A DNA stretch of 64,000 nucleotides from Chloroflexota bacterium (GTDB lineage Bacteria; Chloroflexota; Dehalococcoidia; UBA2979), in assembly GCA_003670575.1 (NCBI GenBank), contig QWRD01000005.1, positions 1 to 64,000 on the forward strand. The letters run 5' to 3'. Both the position numbers and the translations under genes were made by a program. The notes beneath the pieces are model-generated. The model did no database searches. It was not told the origin of the DNA and saw only the letters and a list, made by a program, of their open reading frames with translations. The stretch's first letter is position 1. Each line of letters opens with the position of its first letter. Below, one piece after another: positions 31,433 to 41,350 of this stretch.

Positions 31433-31518
31433 TGCAGTGTCCCCTCAGCGCCTCAATGCAACGATCGTAACAGTGCGCCAGCGGATGGGGCGCAGCGCAG
31501 CGCCAATCCTCGCCCCAT

Positions 31519-31576
31519 TTGTCATGCCAATGGGGAATCTGTTACTGTTTTGAGCGGTAACGGGGGCAAAATGGGG
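31519..31576 (+). promoter_or_regulatory. Promoter and possible MraZ operator of the dcw cluster
   Basis: TTGTCA (31519-31524) and TACTGT (31543-31548), 18 bases apart. TGGGG-type boxes occur at 31531, 31561 (CGGGG) and 31572, roughly in 10-base register, with TGAGC at 31551. MraZ is known to bind TGGGN repeats upstream of its own gene. A further TGGGG is at 31486. Confidence 0.5.
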
Positions 31577-31609
31577 CACAACGCCCACCCTCGCCAGCGA
31601 GGCGGATTC

Positions 31610-32026
31610 GTGCGGTTCCTCGGGACATTCGAGCACACGCTGGACGAGCGTGGACGGGTTGCCGTCCCGGCGTCGTTCCGTGCCGCGTTCAAGGGCGGCG
31701 GGATGATCCGCCCGGGCGCCGAGGGCTGCATTGAGCTCTACACACCCGAGGCCTTCGAGGTCGAGGTCCAGCACCGCCTCTCCGGCGAGGACGAGTCCTC
31801 GCGCACGCTCAGCGCTCGACGCGCGCGGCGCAGCTTCTTCGCCGATGCCTATCCGGTGGATCTGGACGCGCAGGGCCGCATCGTGATCCCCCCGCTGTTC
31901 CGCGCCGCCGCCCTGTCGGACAACCGGGTCGCGGTGGTTGGCTGCGGCGATCGTCTTGAGATCTGGGCGAACGAGCGCTGGGCCGCCGAGCGCGCCGCCA
32001 TCGCCGCTGAGGAGGCGCGGGCATGA
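31610..32026 (+). CDS. mraZ: Transcriptional regulator MraZ
   Basis: Represses the division cluster by binding its promoter. Two SpoVT/AbrB-like repeats are seen: FEHTLDERGRVAVPASFR and YPVDLDAQGRIVIPPLFR. 138 residues from GTG at 31610, which has GAGGCGG five bases upstream and gives the usual FLGTFEHTLD start. ATG at 31571 in the same frame would add 13 residues and lies in the TGGGG box. Confidence 0.93.
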   Translation: MRFLGTFEHTLDERGRVAVPASFRAAFKGGGMIRPGAEGCIELYTPEAFEVEVQHRLSGEDESSRTLSARRARRSFFADAYPVDLDAQGRIVIPPLFRAAALSDNRVAVVGCGDRLEIWANERWAAERAAIAAEEARA

Positions 32027-32997
32027 CCAGTCGCTCCTCCAACTCACGCACCCCCCGCCACGAGCCCGTGATGCTGCGCGAGGCCGTCGAGGCGTTGGCA
32101 GTGAAGCCGGGCGGCCGTTATGTCGACGCCACGATCGGCCTCGGTGGGCACTCCCGCGCGATCCTGGAGGCGGCTCCGGACGTGCGCCTGCTGGGCATCG
32201 ACCAGGACCCGCAAGCCCTCGAAGCCGCCCGCGAGCGGCTGGCCCCCTTCGCCGGTGCCGCGCAGTTGGTGCACGGCAACTTCGAGGCGATTGCCGACAT
32301 CTGCGAGGCGCACGACTTCGTCCCGGTGGACGGCGTGTTATTCGACCTCGGGGTGTCCTCGCTGCAACTCGACACGCCGGGACGAGGTTTTTCGTTCCAA
32401 CGTGATGAGCCCCTCGACATGCGGATGAACCCGGATGCCGAGGTCACCGCTGCCGACATCGTGAATAGTTATGACGAGCAGCGTCTGGCGGCGCTGATCT
32501 GGGAGTACGGAGAGGAGCGACGGAGCCGCCAGATCGCACGCGCCATCGTGGAGCGGCGCCCGCTGCACACCACCGGAGCGCTGGTCAACGCAATCGAGCA
32601 GGCCGTGGGACGGGGCCGGGGACGTCAAATCAACCCCGCCACCCTGACGTTCCAGGCCCTGCGGATCGCGGTCAATCGGGAACTGGACATCCTGGCTGAT
32701 TCGCTCTCTGCGGCCCACGGCCTGCTCGCCGGCGTTGGCTCTCGACTGGTGGTGATCTCCTTCCACTCGCTTGAAGACCGGGTGGTGAAGCAATATATGC
32801 TCAAGGAGTCAAGCGCTTGCCTATGTCCGCCTCGAACGCCGATGTGCGTGTGCGGCCACGTCGCGACCCTGCGACTGGTCGCCCGCGGCGCGCTGCGTCC
32901 CGGGCCGGACGAGGTGGGGCGCAACCCGCGCGCGCGTTCAGCGCGGTTACGGGTCGCGGAATCGATTACCGCAACGGTTACGGGACGGGCAGCCTGA
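32023..32997 (+). CDS. rsmH: 16S rRNA m4C1402 methyltransferase
   Basis: N4-methylates C1402 of 16S rRNA. 324 residues with HEPVMLREAVEAL, the SAM loop DATIGLGGHSRAIL, FDLGVSSLQLD, RGFSF and VISFHSLEDRVVKQ. A Cys cluster (CLCPPRTPMCVCG) near the C-terminus is a frequent feature. ATGA overlap with mraZ. Confidence 0.97.
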   Translation: MTSRSSNSRTPRHEPVMLREAVEALAVKPGGRYVDATIGLGGHSRAILEAAPDVRLLGIDQDPQALEAARERLAPFAGAAQLVHGNFEAIADICEAHDFVPVDGVLFDLGVSSLQLDTPGRGFSFQRDEPLDMRMNPDAEVTAADIVNSYDEQRLAALIWEYGEERRSRQIARAIVERRPLHTTGALVNAIEQAVGRGRGRQINPATLTFQALRIAVNRELDILADSLSAAHGLLAGVGSRLVVISFHSLEDRVVKQYMLKESSACLCPPRTPMCVCGHVATLRLVARGALRPGPDEVGRNPRARSARLRVAESITATVTGRAA

Positions 32998-33440
32998 TGG
33001 CCGCAGTACCGCAATTCGCCGGACGGTCACGCACGGTCTCGATCCCGAGTCCGGCCCGCATCCCGCGCACGGTGCTCATCAGCATCACGATGATCGTGGT
33101 GGCTTCGGTCGGGCTGCTGCAGGTGCTGCAATCCAGCAACGCCGCGACGGCCGGCTACCAACTCGCAGCCCTCGAGCGCGAGCGCACCGCGCTGGGAGCC
33201 GAGGTACGAGCGTTGGAGGCGGAGATCGCAAGTACCGCCGGACAGGACCAGTTGCGGCAGATGGCCGTTCAGCGGCTGGGGATGGTGCCCGCGCAGCAAA
33301 CAATCCGCATCGCGGTGGAGGCACCGGCCCCTGCGCTGCCAGTGTTGCCAGAGCGGTACGTCATCCGGCCGCCGGAGGACACGGGTCCCTCGTTGGCCTG
33401 GTGGCAGCAGTTGCTGCGCGTGCTGCCCGGCTTCCACTAG
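32997..33440 (+). CDS. ftsL: FtsL-like septum protein
   Basis: 147-residue bitopic protein. A basic N-terminus is followed by one helix (about residues 30-50, VLISITMIVVASVGLLQVL) and a coiled coil (YQLAALERERTALGAEVRALEAEI). The tail is Pro-rich. Identity rests on shape and on the position between rsmH and ftsI; sequence is poorly conserved in this family. The ATG overlaps the rsmH stop by one base (TGATG). Confidence 0.8.
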   Translation: MAAVPQFAGRSRTVSIPSPARIPRTVLISITMIVVASVGLLQVLQSSNAATAGYQLAALERERTALGAEVRALEAEIASTAGQDQLRQMAVQRLGMVPAQQTIRIAVEAPAPALPVLPERYVIRPPEDTGPSLAWWQQLLRVLPGFH

Positions 33441-33508
33441 GCAGCGCTCATGCGCGCCGCACGAGGACAGCAGCGCGCTGCGGAACACTGCGGCAGGGAG
33501 TAGTACGG

Positions 33509-35269
33509 GTGGCGGAGTCTCGACCAGACCATCTGACTCTGCGACACCGGGCGCTAGCGGTTGGCTTCGCGCTGGCCATGCTCGGGCTGACTTGGCGGCT
33601 GGTCAGCATTCAGATCATCGACCACCAGGAATACGCCGAGATTGCCACCGCCATGCACCTGGGCCCGGGCACCGCCAGCATTGCCGCACCGCGCGGCGCA
33701 ATTCTCGATGCCACCGGCTTCCCGCTCGCAACGTCCGTCGACACGTGGGACGTGTACATCGACACGTACCTGTGGAAGGAAACCACGAAGGCGCAGCAGG
33801 CAGCGGGCGAGCTCGCGCCGTCGCTCGGCATGAACCAGCGCGCAGTGTTCGCACTGGGGACGGCACAGCAACAGGGCGATCTCATCGTGCGTCGCCAGTT
33901 GCCGTACGACCTGGGCGTGCAACTCCGACAGCGCGATCTCTGGGGCGTACGGTTGCTCCCGTCGTCCCGCCGCATCTACCCGGAGCGAGACCTCGGCGGG
34001 CCGGTCATCGGCTACGTGGGGTTGGACGGCAAAGGGTTGTGGGGCGCCGAGGCTGACTTTGAATCGATTCTGAGCGGCAAGCCCGGACTGCTGGCAAGCG
34101 AGCGCGATGGCCTCGGCCGCCCGATCTCCTTCGGTGGGCGCACCGAGACGGCGCCGATCCCGGGCGGCGAGGTGCAACTGACGATCGACCGTTTCATCCA
34201 GGGCATCGCGGAGCGCCGCCTCACAGAGGCGGTGGAGCAGTACCACGCCACCAGCGGCTCGATTCTCGTGATGGATCCCAACACCGGCGCCGTGCTCGCG
34301 ATGGCCTCCGCGCCTTCGGTGGGCCCTGCCACCGTGAACCTGAACGACCCGAAGCTCGCCGATCGTGTCCGAGATCGTGTAATCACCGACCTGTATGAAC
34401 CGGGCTCCGTCTTCAAGACGCTGACCACCGCCATCGCCATCGACAGCGGCAAGGTGACCCCGGAGTCGACGTACGTCGACACCGGCCGTGTCGTCGTCGG
34501 CACGTATCCGATCACGAACTGGGACTTCTCCGCGAACGGGCGGACAACGGTGCGGCAGTACCTGCAGAAGTCGCTGAACACCGGCTCGGTCTGGCTGGCG
34601 CAATCCGTCGGCGCGAAGGACTTCTACCGCTACCTGAATGCGTTCGGCCTGCGCGAGCAGACGCACATCGGACTCGCAGGCGAGGCGGAAGGGCTGATGC
34701 GCCTGCCCAGCGATCCGAACTGGTACCCCGTCGACCTCGCGACGAACTCGTACGGTCAGGGGCTGGCGGTCACGCCGCTGCAGATGCTGACCGCCGTCAA
34801 TGTCTTCGCGAACGGCGGACGGCTCATGCGGCCGTACGTGGTCTCTCGCATCGTCACCGGCGAGCAGGTGCGCACGTTCCAGCCGGTGGAAGTACGTCGC
34901 CCGGTCTCCGCACAGACCGCGAACACCGTCGGCGCGCTGATGCACGATGTCGTCGACAACGTGGAGTTGCACGGCGCGCAGACGAAGGGGTACGAGGTCG
35001 CCGGCAAGACCGGCACCACGCTGGTTTCCATCCCCACCGGCTACGACCTGGACTCGACCATTGCGTCGTTCGCAGGGTTCATCCCGTACCAGCACCCACG
35101 CGTCTCTGTGCTCGTGAAGATCGACCAGCCGACCGGCGGATTGAACCTCGGCGGTCAGGTGGCGGCTCCGGTCTTCGCGAAGGTCGCTGCCGATGTCATG
35201 CACTACTACGGCATCGCACCAGCGATCCCGGTCACGCCGGTGGGAGCGGCGCAGGCCGCGGCGCGATGA
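33509..35269 (+). CDS. ftsI: Septal peptidoglycan transpeptidase (class B PBP)
   Basis: Cross-links septal peptidoglycan. 586 residues with one N-terminal helix, a dimerisation domain with RGAILDATGFPLA, and the transpeptidase domain: SVFK near residue 299, SLN near 354 and KTG near 498. No PASTA domains. GTG at 33509 has GGGAG nine bases upstream. Confidence 0.94.
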   Translation: MAESRPDHLTLRHRALAVGFALAMLGLTWRLVSIQIIDHQEYAEIATAMHLGPGTASIAAPRGAILDATGFPLATSVDTWDVYIDTYLWKETTKAQQAAGELAPSLGMNQRAVFALGTAQQQGDLIVRRQLPYDLGVQLRQRDLWGVRLLPSSRRIYPERDLGGPVIGYVGLDGKGLWGAEADFESILSGKPGLLASERDGLGRPISFGGRTETAPIPGGEVQLTIDRFIQGIAERRLTEAVEQYHATSGSILVMDPNTGAVLAMASAPSVGPATVNLNDPKLADRVRDRVITDLYEPGSVFKTLTTAIAIDSGKVTPESTYVDTGRVVVGTYPITNWDFSANGRTTVRQYLQKSLNTGSVWLAQSVGAKDFYRYLNAFGLREQTHIGLAGEAEGLMRLPSDPNWYPVDLATNSYGQGLAVTPLQMLTAVNVFANGGRLMRPYVVSRIVTGEQVRTFQPVEVRRPVSAQTANTVGALMHDVVDNVELHGAQTKGYEVAGKTGTTLVSIPTGYDLDSTIASFAGFIPYQHPRVSVLVKIDQPTGGLNLGGQVAAPVFAKVAADVMHYYGIAPAIPVTPVGAAQAAAR

Positions 35270-36681
35270 GTACGGCAGCCGTACTGGACACCTCCTTCGT
35301 ACGCACCGCGCTCGGTGATGCCCTACTGCACTCGAGCGGCCCGCAGACGACGTTCACGCGCGCGGTCATCGACTCTCGACGCGCAGGGCCCGGCGACCTC
35401 TTCGTCGCGCTGCCGGGAGAACGCACGGACGGCCATGACTTCGCGGCGGACGCGGTGGCGCGTGGCGCGAGCGGCGTGCTGCTCACGCACGAGGTGACAG
35501 GCATTGGCGACAACACCGCGTGCTTCCTTGTCCCTGATGCGCTGACGGCGTTGCAAACGCTCGCGACCGCGTGGCGCGACGCGCTTCCGCACCTCGACGT
35601 GGTGGGCGTCACGGGGAACGTCGGCAAGTCCACCACGAAGTTGATCGCCGCCGCCCTGCTCGCGCCGCGCTACCGCGTGCAGGTCAACGAGGCGAACTAC
35701 AACAACGAGATCGGCGTCCCGCTCTGCCTGCTGGAACTGCGGCCCGAGACCGAACGCGCGGTGATCGAGATGGGGATGTACACCACCGGTGAAATCGCGT
35801 TGCTGTGCCGCTGGACGCACCCGCGCATCGGCATCGTGCTCAACGTCGGCCCGGTGCATCTCGAACGCGCGGGCTCGCTCGATGTGATCGCGCGCGCCAA
35901 GCGGGAGCTGCCGGAATCGCTGCCCGCCGACGGCCACGCGGTGCTGAACGCGGACGACGCCGTGGTGCGTGCGATGGCCTCGCACACTCGCGCGCGCGTC
36001 TGGCTGTGCGGCACCGCGGAAGACGCCGACGTGCGCGGCACCGACCTCGACCGTCATGCCGCGAACGGGTTCGCGTTCACGCTGCGCTACCAGACGCACG
36101 CGCGCCGCGTGCACGTTCCGCTGCCGGGCGCCCATCTGCTTTCCAACGTGCTGGCGGCCGCCGCCGCTGCGCTCGCGGACGACGTGCCGTTCGAGGCCGT
36201 CTGCGATGCCATCGAACAACTCGAGGTACCGACACGCCTCGCCATCCACACGTTGCCGGGCGGCGTCACGCTGCTGGACGACACCTACAACGCCAGCCCG
36301 CTGGCCACCATCGCGGCGCTGGACCTGCTGGCGGAAACACCTGGCCGACGCATCGCGCTCCTCGGCGACATGCTGGAACTCGGCGACCTTGCGCCCAGCG
36401 AGCATGCGCGTGTCGGTCGGTATGCCGCGGGAATCGTCGACGCCCTCTACACCGTCGGCGAACTCGGTCGGCTGTTGTCGGATGCCGCGCGCGCGGACGG
36501 CCTGGCGAACACAACCCACTGCACGACGAAGGACGCGGCGATCGATGCCCTGCGCGCAACGCTGCGTCCCGGCGACGTGCTGCTGGTGAAGGCATCGCGC
36601 GGGCTGGCGCTGGAGACAGTGGTACAGGCGTTGCGTGCGGACGCCGCCGGAACCGGCGCGGCGGGAGGCACAGACCGATGA
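35266..36681 (+). CDS. murF: UDP-MurNAc-tripeptide-D-Ala-D-Ala ligase
   Basis: Adds D-Ala-D-Ala to the cell-wall precursor. 471 residues. The P-loop is VTGNVGKSTTK, slightly unlike the usual GSNGKTT; NYNNEIGVPL, EMGM and DDTYNASP are present as in MurF. ATGA overlap with ftsI. murE, which normally sits between ftsI and murF, is missing. Confidence 0.9.
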   Translation: MSTAAVLDTSFVRTALGDALLHSSGPQTTFTRAVIDSRRAGPGDLFVALPGERTDGHDFAADAVARGASGVLLTHEVTGIGDNTACFLVPDALTALQTLATAWRDALPHLDVVGVTGNVGKSTTKLIAAALLAPRYRVQVNEANYNNEIGVPLCLLELRPETERAVIEMGMYTTGEIALLCRWTHPRIGIVLNVGPVHLERAGSLDVIARAKRELPESLPADGHAVLNADDAVVRAMASHTRARVWLCGTAEDADVRGTDLDRHAANGFAFTLRYQTHARRVHVPLPGAHLLSNVLAAAAAALADDVPFEAVCDAIEQLEVPTRLAIHTLPGGVTLLDDTYNASPLATIAALDLLAETPGRRIALLGDMLELGDLAPSEHARVGRYAAGIVDALYTVGELGRLLSDAARADGLANTTHCTTKDAAIDALRATLRPGDVLLVKASRGLALETVVQALRADAAGTGAAGGTDR

Positions 36682-37637
36682 CGTACGCCCTGCTCTGCGG
36701 CGGCTTCGCATTCCTGATCGCGCTGCTCGCGGGCCGGCCGGTGGTCGCAAAGTTGCGATCGCTCAAGCTCGGCAAGGCAATCTCCGAGGAAGGTCCGTCC
36801 ACCCACCAGACCAAGTCCGGCACGCCGACGATGGGTGGCCTGCTCATCTTCGGCGCGGTAGCCATCGTCACTGCGTTCACCAACCCGCTGCAGCACCGCA
36901 GCATCCTGCTGCCGTTCGGCGTGGTGCTGGCAACCCTGCTCATCGGCGCGGTCGATGACCTGGGCACACTGGTCGGTCAGCGGCGGACCGGGTTGAGTTG
37001 GCGGCTGAAGTTCGGACTGATCGCGCTGCTCGCCGTGGGCGTGGCGCTGGTGCTGTACTTCGAACTGGATGCGCACAGCGTGAACATCCCGTGGTTGGGC
37101 AAGTTCGACATCGGCTACGCGTACATCCCGATCGCGGTCCTGACGATCTTCCTCACCACAAGCGCCGTGGCCGTGACCGATGGGCTGGACGGCTTGCTGG
37201 GTGGAACGGCGGCCGTGGCGTTCGCCGCGTATGCGGTCATCGCGTTCCTGCAGGAGCAGGCGTTCCTCGCGACGTTCTCGTTCACGGTGGTGGGCGCGCT
37301 GCTCGGGTTCCTCTGGTACAACGCGCACCCGGCCAGCGTCTTCATGGGCGACGCCGGCGCGCTGCCCCTCGGCGCCTCGCTGGCGACGGTGGCGCTGATG
37401 ACCGGGCACTGGCTGCTGCTGCCGATCATCGGGCTGGTCTTCGTCGCCGAGGCTGCCTCGACAGTGATTCAGATCGCCTACTTCCAGACCACCGGCGGCG
37501 GACGACTCTTCCGGATGACGCCGCTTCATCACCACTTCGAGCTGATCGGATGGAGCGAGCCTCAGGTGGTCATGCGGTTCTGGCTGTTCGGTATCGCCGG
37601 GGCGATGGTCGGCGTCGCGCTGGCGCTTGCGGTGTGA
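36678..37637 (+). CDS. mraY: Phospho-MurNAc-pentapeptide translocase
   Basis: Forms lipid I on the membrane. 319 residues, about ten helices. Signatures: SHQ-like STHQTKSGTPTMGGLL, VDDLG, the catalytic TDGLDGLLGG, FMGDAG and TPLHHHFEL. ATGA overlap with murF. Confidence 0.96.
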   Translation: MTYALLCGGFAFLIALLAGRPVVAKLRSLKLGKAISEEGPSTHQTKSGTPTMGGLLIFGAVAIVTAFTNPLQHRSILLPFGVVLATLLIGAVDDLGTLVGQRRTGLSWRLKFGLIALLAVGVALVLYFELDAHSVNIPWLGKFDIGYAYIPIAVLTIFLTTSAVAVTDGLDGLLGGTAAVAFAAYAVIAFLQEQAFLATFSFTVVGALLGFLWYNAHPASVFMGDAGALPLGASLATVALMTGHWLLLPIIGLVFVAEAASTVIQIAYFQTTGGGRLFRMTPLHHHFELIGWSEPQVVMRFWLFGIAGAMVGVALALAV

Positions 37638-37668
37638 ACACCCTGTGGGTAACAATGGCGCATCTGCT

Positions 37669-39063
37669 ATGGCACATTCACCGAACTTCGAGGGGGCACG
37701 GGTGACGGTGGTCGGCCTCGGCATCGAAGGAGTCGACCTCGTGCGCTTCCTCACGTCCCGAGGGGCCACGGTCACGGTGTCCGACGCACGCACGCCTGAG
37801 GCGCTCGCAGTCCCCCTCGCCGCCATCGCGGACACTGGCGCGAAGCTCTCGCTGGGCGCGAATCGGCCTGAGGACACCACCGGCGCCGACTTGGTTTTCG
37901 CCTCTCAGGGCGTGCCGCGCACGCTGCCGGCGCTGGTCGCAGCCCGCGAAGCAGGCGTCCCGATCTCCTCGATGACTGCGCTTTTCCTTCAGAGCTGCCC
38001 GGCGCCGGTCGCGGCAGTCACCGGCTCGTCCGGCAAGACCACCACCACCGCCCTCGTGGGGGCGATGCTGGAGGCGGCGGGGGTGGACTTCGTCGTCGGC
38101 GGGAACATCGGCGTAGGGCTGCTGGGGCTGCTGGATCGCATCACGCCACAGACCACGGTGATGTTGGAGCTCTCGCACACGCAGTTGGAGTCGGTGGATC
38201 GCAGCCCACATGTGGCGTGCATCACGAACGTCACGCCGAACCACCTGGACCAGTTCTCGTGGGATGAGTATGTGGCGCTGAAGCGCCGCATTTTCCAATT
38301 CCAGACCGCCGATGACATCGCCATCTTCAATCTGGACAACCCGGTCACCGCTGGATTCAGCGGCGAGGCCCCGGGACGGGTGTTGCAGACGTCGATGCTG
38401 CACGCCCTGCCGGGCGACGGCGTGGCGCTCTCAGGCGACGCGATCGTCCGCCGCGAGCACGGCACGCAGACGACGGTGCTGCAGCGCGATGACATCCGGC
38501 TGCGCGGCAGTCACAACGTCGAAAACGTGCTCTCCGCCGTCGCCATCGCCTCGCAACTGGGCGTGAGCGACCAGGCAGCGCGCTCCGCCGTGCGCGCCTT
38601 CACCGGCGTTCCGCACCGCCTGGAGACCGTCGACACGGTCGGCGGAGTCACTTATGTCAACGACTCAATCGCAACCAGCCCGGAGCGAACACTCGCCGGG
38701 ATACGATCGTACTCGGAGCCGCTGGTGCTGCTGCTCGGTGGGCGGCACAAGGCGTTGCCGCTCGACGATCTCGCGCGCGAGGCAGTCGCGCGGGCGCGCG
38801 CCGTCATCGCGTTCGGCGAGGCGGGCGAACTGTTCGCCACCGCTGTGCGCGCGGCACGGAGTGGCGAGCACCCGCCCGTCGAGCTGGTCGGCTCCGTGGA
38901 AGACGCCGTGCGTGCTGCCTCGCGATACGCGCAGGCCGGCGACGTGGTGCTCTTCTCCCCCGCCGGCTCGTCCTTCGACGCCTACCCGAACTTCGAGCGC
39001 CGAGGCAGCGCGTTCCGTGACGCGGTCGCGTCGCTGCGTGGCAACGCACGAGGTGCCCGCTGA
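37669..39063 (+). CDS. murD: UDP-MurNAc-L-Ala-D-Glu ligase
   Basis: Adds D-glutamate to the precursor. 464 residues. The N-terminal fold has VTVVGLGIEGVDL, the P-loop is VTGSSGKTTTT, then NVTPNHLDQF, HRLETV and NDSIATSP. ATG at 37669 is chosen because it gives the normal N-terminus; no ribosome site is clear, and an upstream TTG in mraY is also in frame. Confidence 0.93.
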   Translation: MAHSPNFEGARVTVVGLGIEGVDLVRFLTSRGATVTVSDARTPEALAVPLAAIADTGAKLSLGANRPEDTTGADLVFASQGVPRTLPALVAAREAGVPISSMTALFLQSCPAPVAAVTGSSGKTTTTALVGAMLEAAGVDFVVGGNIGVGLLGLLDRITPQTTVMLELSHTQLESVDRSPHVACITNVTPNHLDQFSWDEYVALKRRIFQFQTADDIAIFNLDNPVTAGFSGEAPGRVLQTSMLHALPGDGVALSGDAIVRREHGTQTTVLQRDDIRLRGSHNVENVLSAVAIASQLGVSDQAARSAVRAFTGVPHRLETVDTVGGVTYVNDSIATSPERTLAGIRSYSEPLVLLLGGRHKALPLDDLAREAVARARAVIAFGEAGELFATAVRAARSGEHPPVELVGSVEDAVRAASRYAQAGDVVLFSPAGSSFDAYPNFERRGSAFRDAVASLRGNARGAR

Positions 39064-40280
39064 TGGCCCGCACCACACCTCGACCCGACTCGTTCCGCAT
39101 GCGTGCGCACGGACCGGACTACGGCCTGCTGGCGATCGTCGCCGCTCTCGGGATCATCGGACTGATCACGGTGTACTCATCCTCGTACGCGCTGGGATAC
39201 GCGCAGTTCCAGGACGCGAACTACTTCGTGAAGCGGCAGGCGGTCTTCCTCGTCATCGGGTTCGGCGTCCTGATCATCGCGATGATGACGGACTACCGGT
39301 TACTGATGCGGACAAGTCCGCTGCTGATGCTCATGGCGCTGATCGGACTGACGGCGGTGCTGATTCCCGGCATCGGCATGACGCAGAACGGCGCTCATCG
39401 CTGGATCGCCCTCGGGCCGCTGCCAGCGCTGCAGCCGAGCGAGTTCGCGAAGTTGGCGGTGCTGATTTACATGGCCGCATGGCTGACAGCCAAAGGCGAT
39501 CAGGTGCAGGACGTCTCGCTGGGAGTGATGCCGTTTGTGACAATGGTGGGTCTCATTGGCGCGCTGATCATGCTGGAGCCCGATATGGGCACCGCGGTGA
39601 TCGTGGCGGCGATCACCGGAACGCTCTTCTTCGTCTCCGGCGCGAAGTGGACGCACCTCGGTGCCGTCGTCGGCAGCGGGTTGCTCCTCGGCGCCATCCT
39701 GATCATGAGCAGCGGCTATCGGGCGAGCCGCATCCTCTCGTTCACCTCTGCCGAGGATCACGCAGACGGAGTCGGTTTCCACACGCTGCAATTGATAGTC
39801 GCCTTCGGCTCAGGCGGGATCTTTGGTCGCGGGCTTGGCGTGTCCCGACAGAAGTTCTTCTACATCCCCGGCTCACATACAGATGGCGCACTCGCGATCA
39901 TCGGTGAGGAGCTGGGGTTCATCGGCGTCATGCTGGTGCTCGCGCTGTTCACCTACCTGCTCTGGCGCGGACTGAAGATCGTGCAGCGCGCCCCCGACCA
40001 GTTCGGGTCGCTGTTGGCGATGGGCGCGCTGTCGTGGATCGCGTTCCAGTTCGTCATCAACGTCGGCGGCGTCACTCGCGCGATCCCGCTCACGGGCATT
40101 CCGCTGCCATTCCTGTCCTACGGTGGCTCCGCGCTCATCGCCACATTGGCCGCCATGGGCGTGCTGCTGTCTGTCTCGCGCTACTCCGCAATCGTCGACC
40201 CCGAACGCGAGGCGCCGACCCGTGGAGTGCTGCGATCGATCGGCCTTGGTTCGGCCGGCGCGATGGGCAGGGCGCAATGA
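39063..40280 (+). CDS. ftsW: Septal peptidoglycan polymerase FtsW
   Basis: SEDS glycosyltransferase that makes septal glycan with FtsI. 405 residues, about ten helices. RWI-LGPLPALQPSEFAK, EPDMGTA, and HTDGALAIIGEELGF, which carries the catalytic Asp, are visible, as is PLPFLSYGGSALI. Overlaps the murD stop by one base. Confidence 0.95.
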   Translation: MARTTPRPDSFRMRAHGPDYGLLAIVAALGIIGLITVYSSSYALGYAQFQDANYFVKRQAVFLVIGFGVLIIAMMTDYRLLMRTSPLLMLMALIGLTAVLIPGIGMTQNGAHRWIALGPLPALQPSEFAKLAVLIYMAAWLTAKGDQVQDVSLGVMPFVTMVGLIGALIMLEPDMGTAVIVAAITGTLFFVSGAKWTHLGAVVGSGLLLGAILIMSSGYRASRILSFTSAEDHADGVGFHTLQLIVAFGSGGIFGRGLGVSRQKFFYIPGSHTDGALAIIGEELGFIGVMLVLALFTYLLWRGLKIVQRAPDQFGSLLAMGALSWIAFQFVINVGGVTRAIPLTGIPLPFLSYGGSALIATLAAMGVLLSVSRYSAIVDPEREAPTRGVLRSIGLGSAGAMGRAQ

Positions 40281-41350
40281 AGTTCGCGCTGGCAGGCGGC
40301 GGAACCGGCGGACACGCCTACCCCTCGATCACCGTGGGTGAGGAGCTCCGCGACCGTGCGAATGCCGAGGTCGTGTACTACGGCAGCGAGCATGGTCCGG
40401 AACGTGCGCTCGCCACCGCCGCCGGCTTTGCCTACCGCGCCATTCCCGCCTCGCAAGTGCGAGGTGGACCCGGCCGTATGCTGCTCGGCGGATTGAACCT
40501 GCTGCGCGGGCGACTGGCGGCGCAACGGGCGCTGGCCGCCGACCGTCCTGCCGCGCTCTTCGCGACGGGTGGATACGCTGCAGCGCCCGTTGGTTGGGCC
40601 GCACCAGCGGTGGGTGTCCCGCTGCTGGTGTTCCTGCCGGACGTGCGGCCAGGTTGGGCGGTGCGGTTCCTCGCACGCTACGCAACTCGCGTGGCGTGCT
40701 CCGTCGACGCGTCGATCGCCGCGTTGCCCGCATCGCGCACCGTGGTCACCGGCTACCCCGTACGTCGCCAATTCACCGAGGCAACGCGCGCCGACGGTGT
40801 CGCGCGCTTCGGGTTGCAGCCGCTGCTGCCGACGCTGTTGGTGACCGGCGGTTCGCTGGGCGCGCACCGCTTGAATGTCGCGCTCGCGGCCGGGTTGCCG
40901 CGGTTGTTGGAGCACGCACAAGTGCTGCACGTCAGCGGCCGTGACGAGGAGCCGTGGCTCCAGGCAGAGCGCGAGCGACTTCCCGCATCGCTGCAAGAGC
41001 GCTACCACCTGCACGGCTACACCGAGGAGATGGCGAGCGCGATGGCCGCCTCCGACCTCGCCATCACGCGCGCGGGCGCATCGACGCTTGGCGAGCTGCC
41101 GATGAGCGGGCTGCCGGCGATCGTGATCCCGGGCGACTTTTCGGATCAGCACGCCAACGCGGACTACCTGGCATCACGCGGGGCGGCGATCGTGCTGCGC
41201 GGCGACGAGCTGCATCGGCTGGAGGGCGAGGCGCTGCGACTGCTCGCCGACGCTCCTGCGCGCGCGGCGATGGTGACGGCGATGCGTGCACTCGCGCGGC
41301 CCGACGCAGCAGCCCACCTGGCGACGATCATGCAGGAGATCGCAGCATGA
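40277..41350 (+). CDS. murG: Lipid II synthase (GlcNAc transferase) MurG
   Basis: Adds GlcNAc to lipid I. 357 residues of two Rossmann domains: ALAGGGTGGHAYPSI, TGGYAAAPVGWAA, VTGGSLGAHRLN and ITRAGASTLGEL. ATGA overlap with ftsW. Confidence 0.95.
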   Translation: MKFALAGGGTGGHAYPSITVGEELRDRANAEVVYYGSEHGPERALATAAGFAYRAIPASQVRGGPGRMLLGGLNLLRGRLAAQRALAADRPAALFATGGYAAAPVGWAAPAVGVPLLVFLPDVRPGWAVRFLARYATRVACSVDASIAALPASRTVVTGYPVRRQFTEATRADGVARFGLQPLLPTLLVTGGSLGAHRLNVALAAGLPRLLEHAQVLHVSGRDEEPWLQAERERLPASLQERYHLHGYTEEMASAMAASDLAITRAGASTLGELPMSGLPAIVIPGDFSDQHANADYLASRGAAIVLRGDELHRLEGEALRLLADAPARAAMVTAMRALARPDAAAHLATIMQEIAA

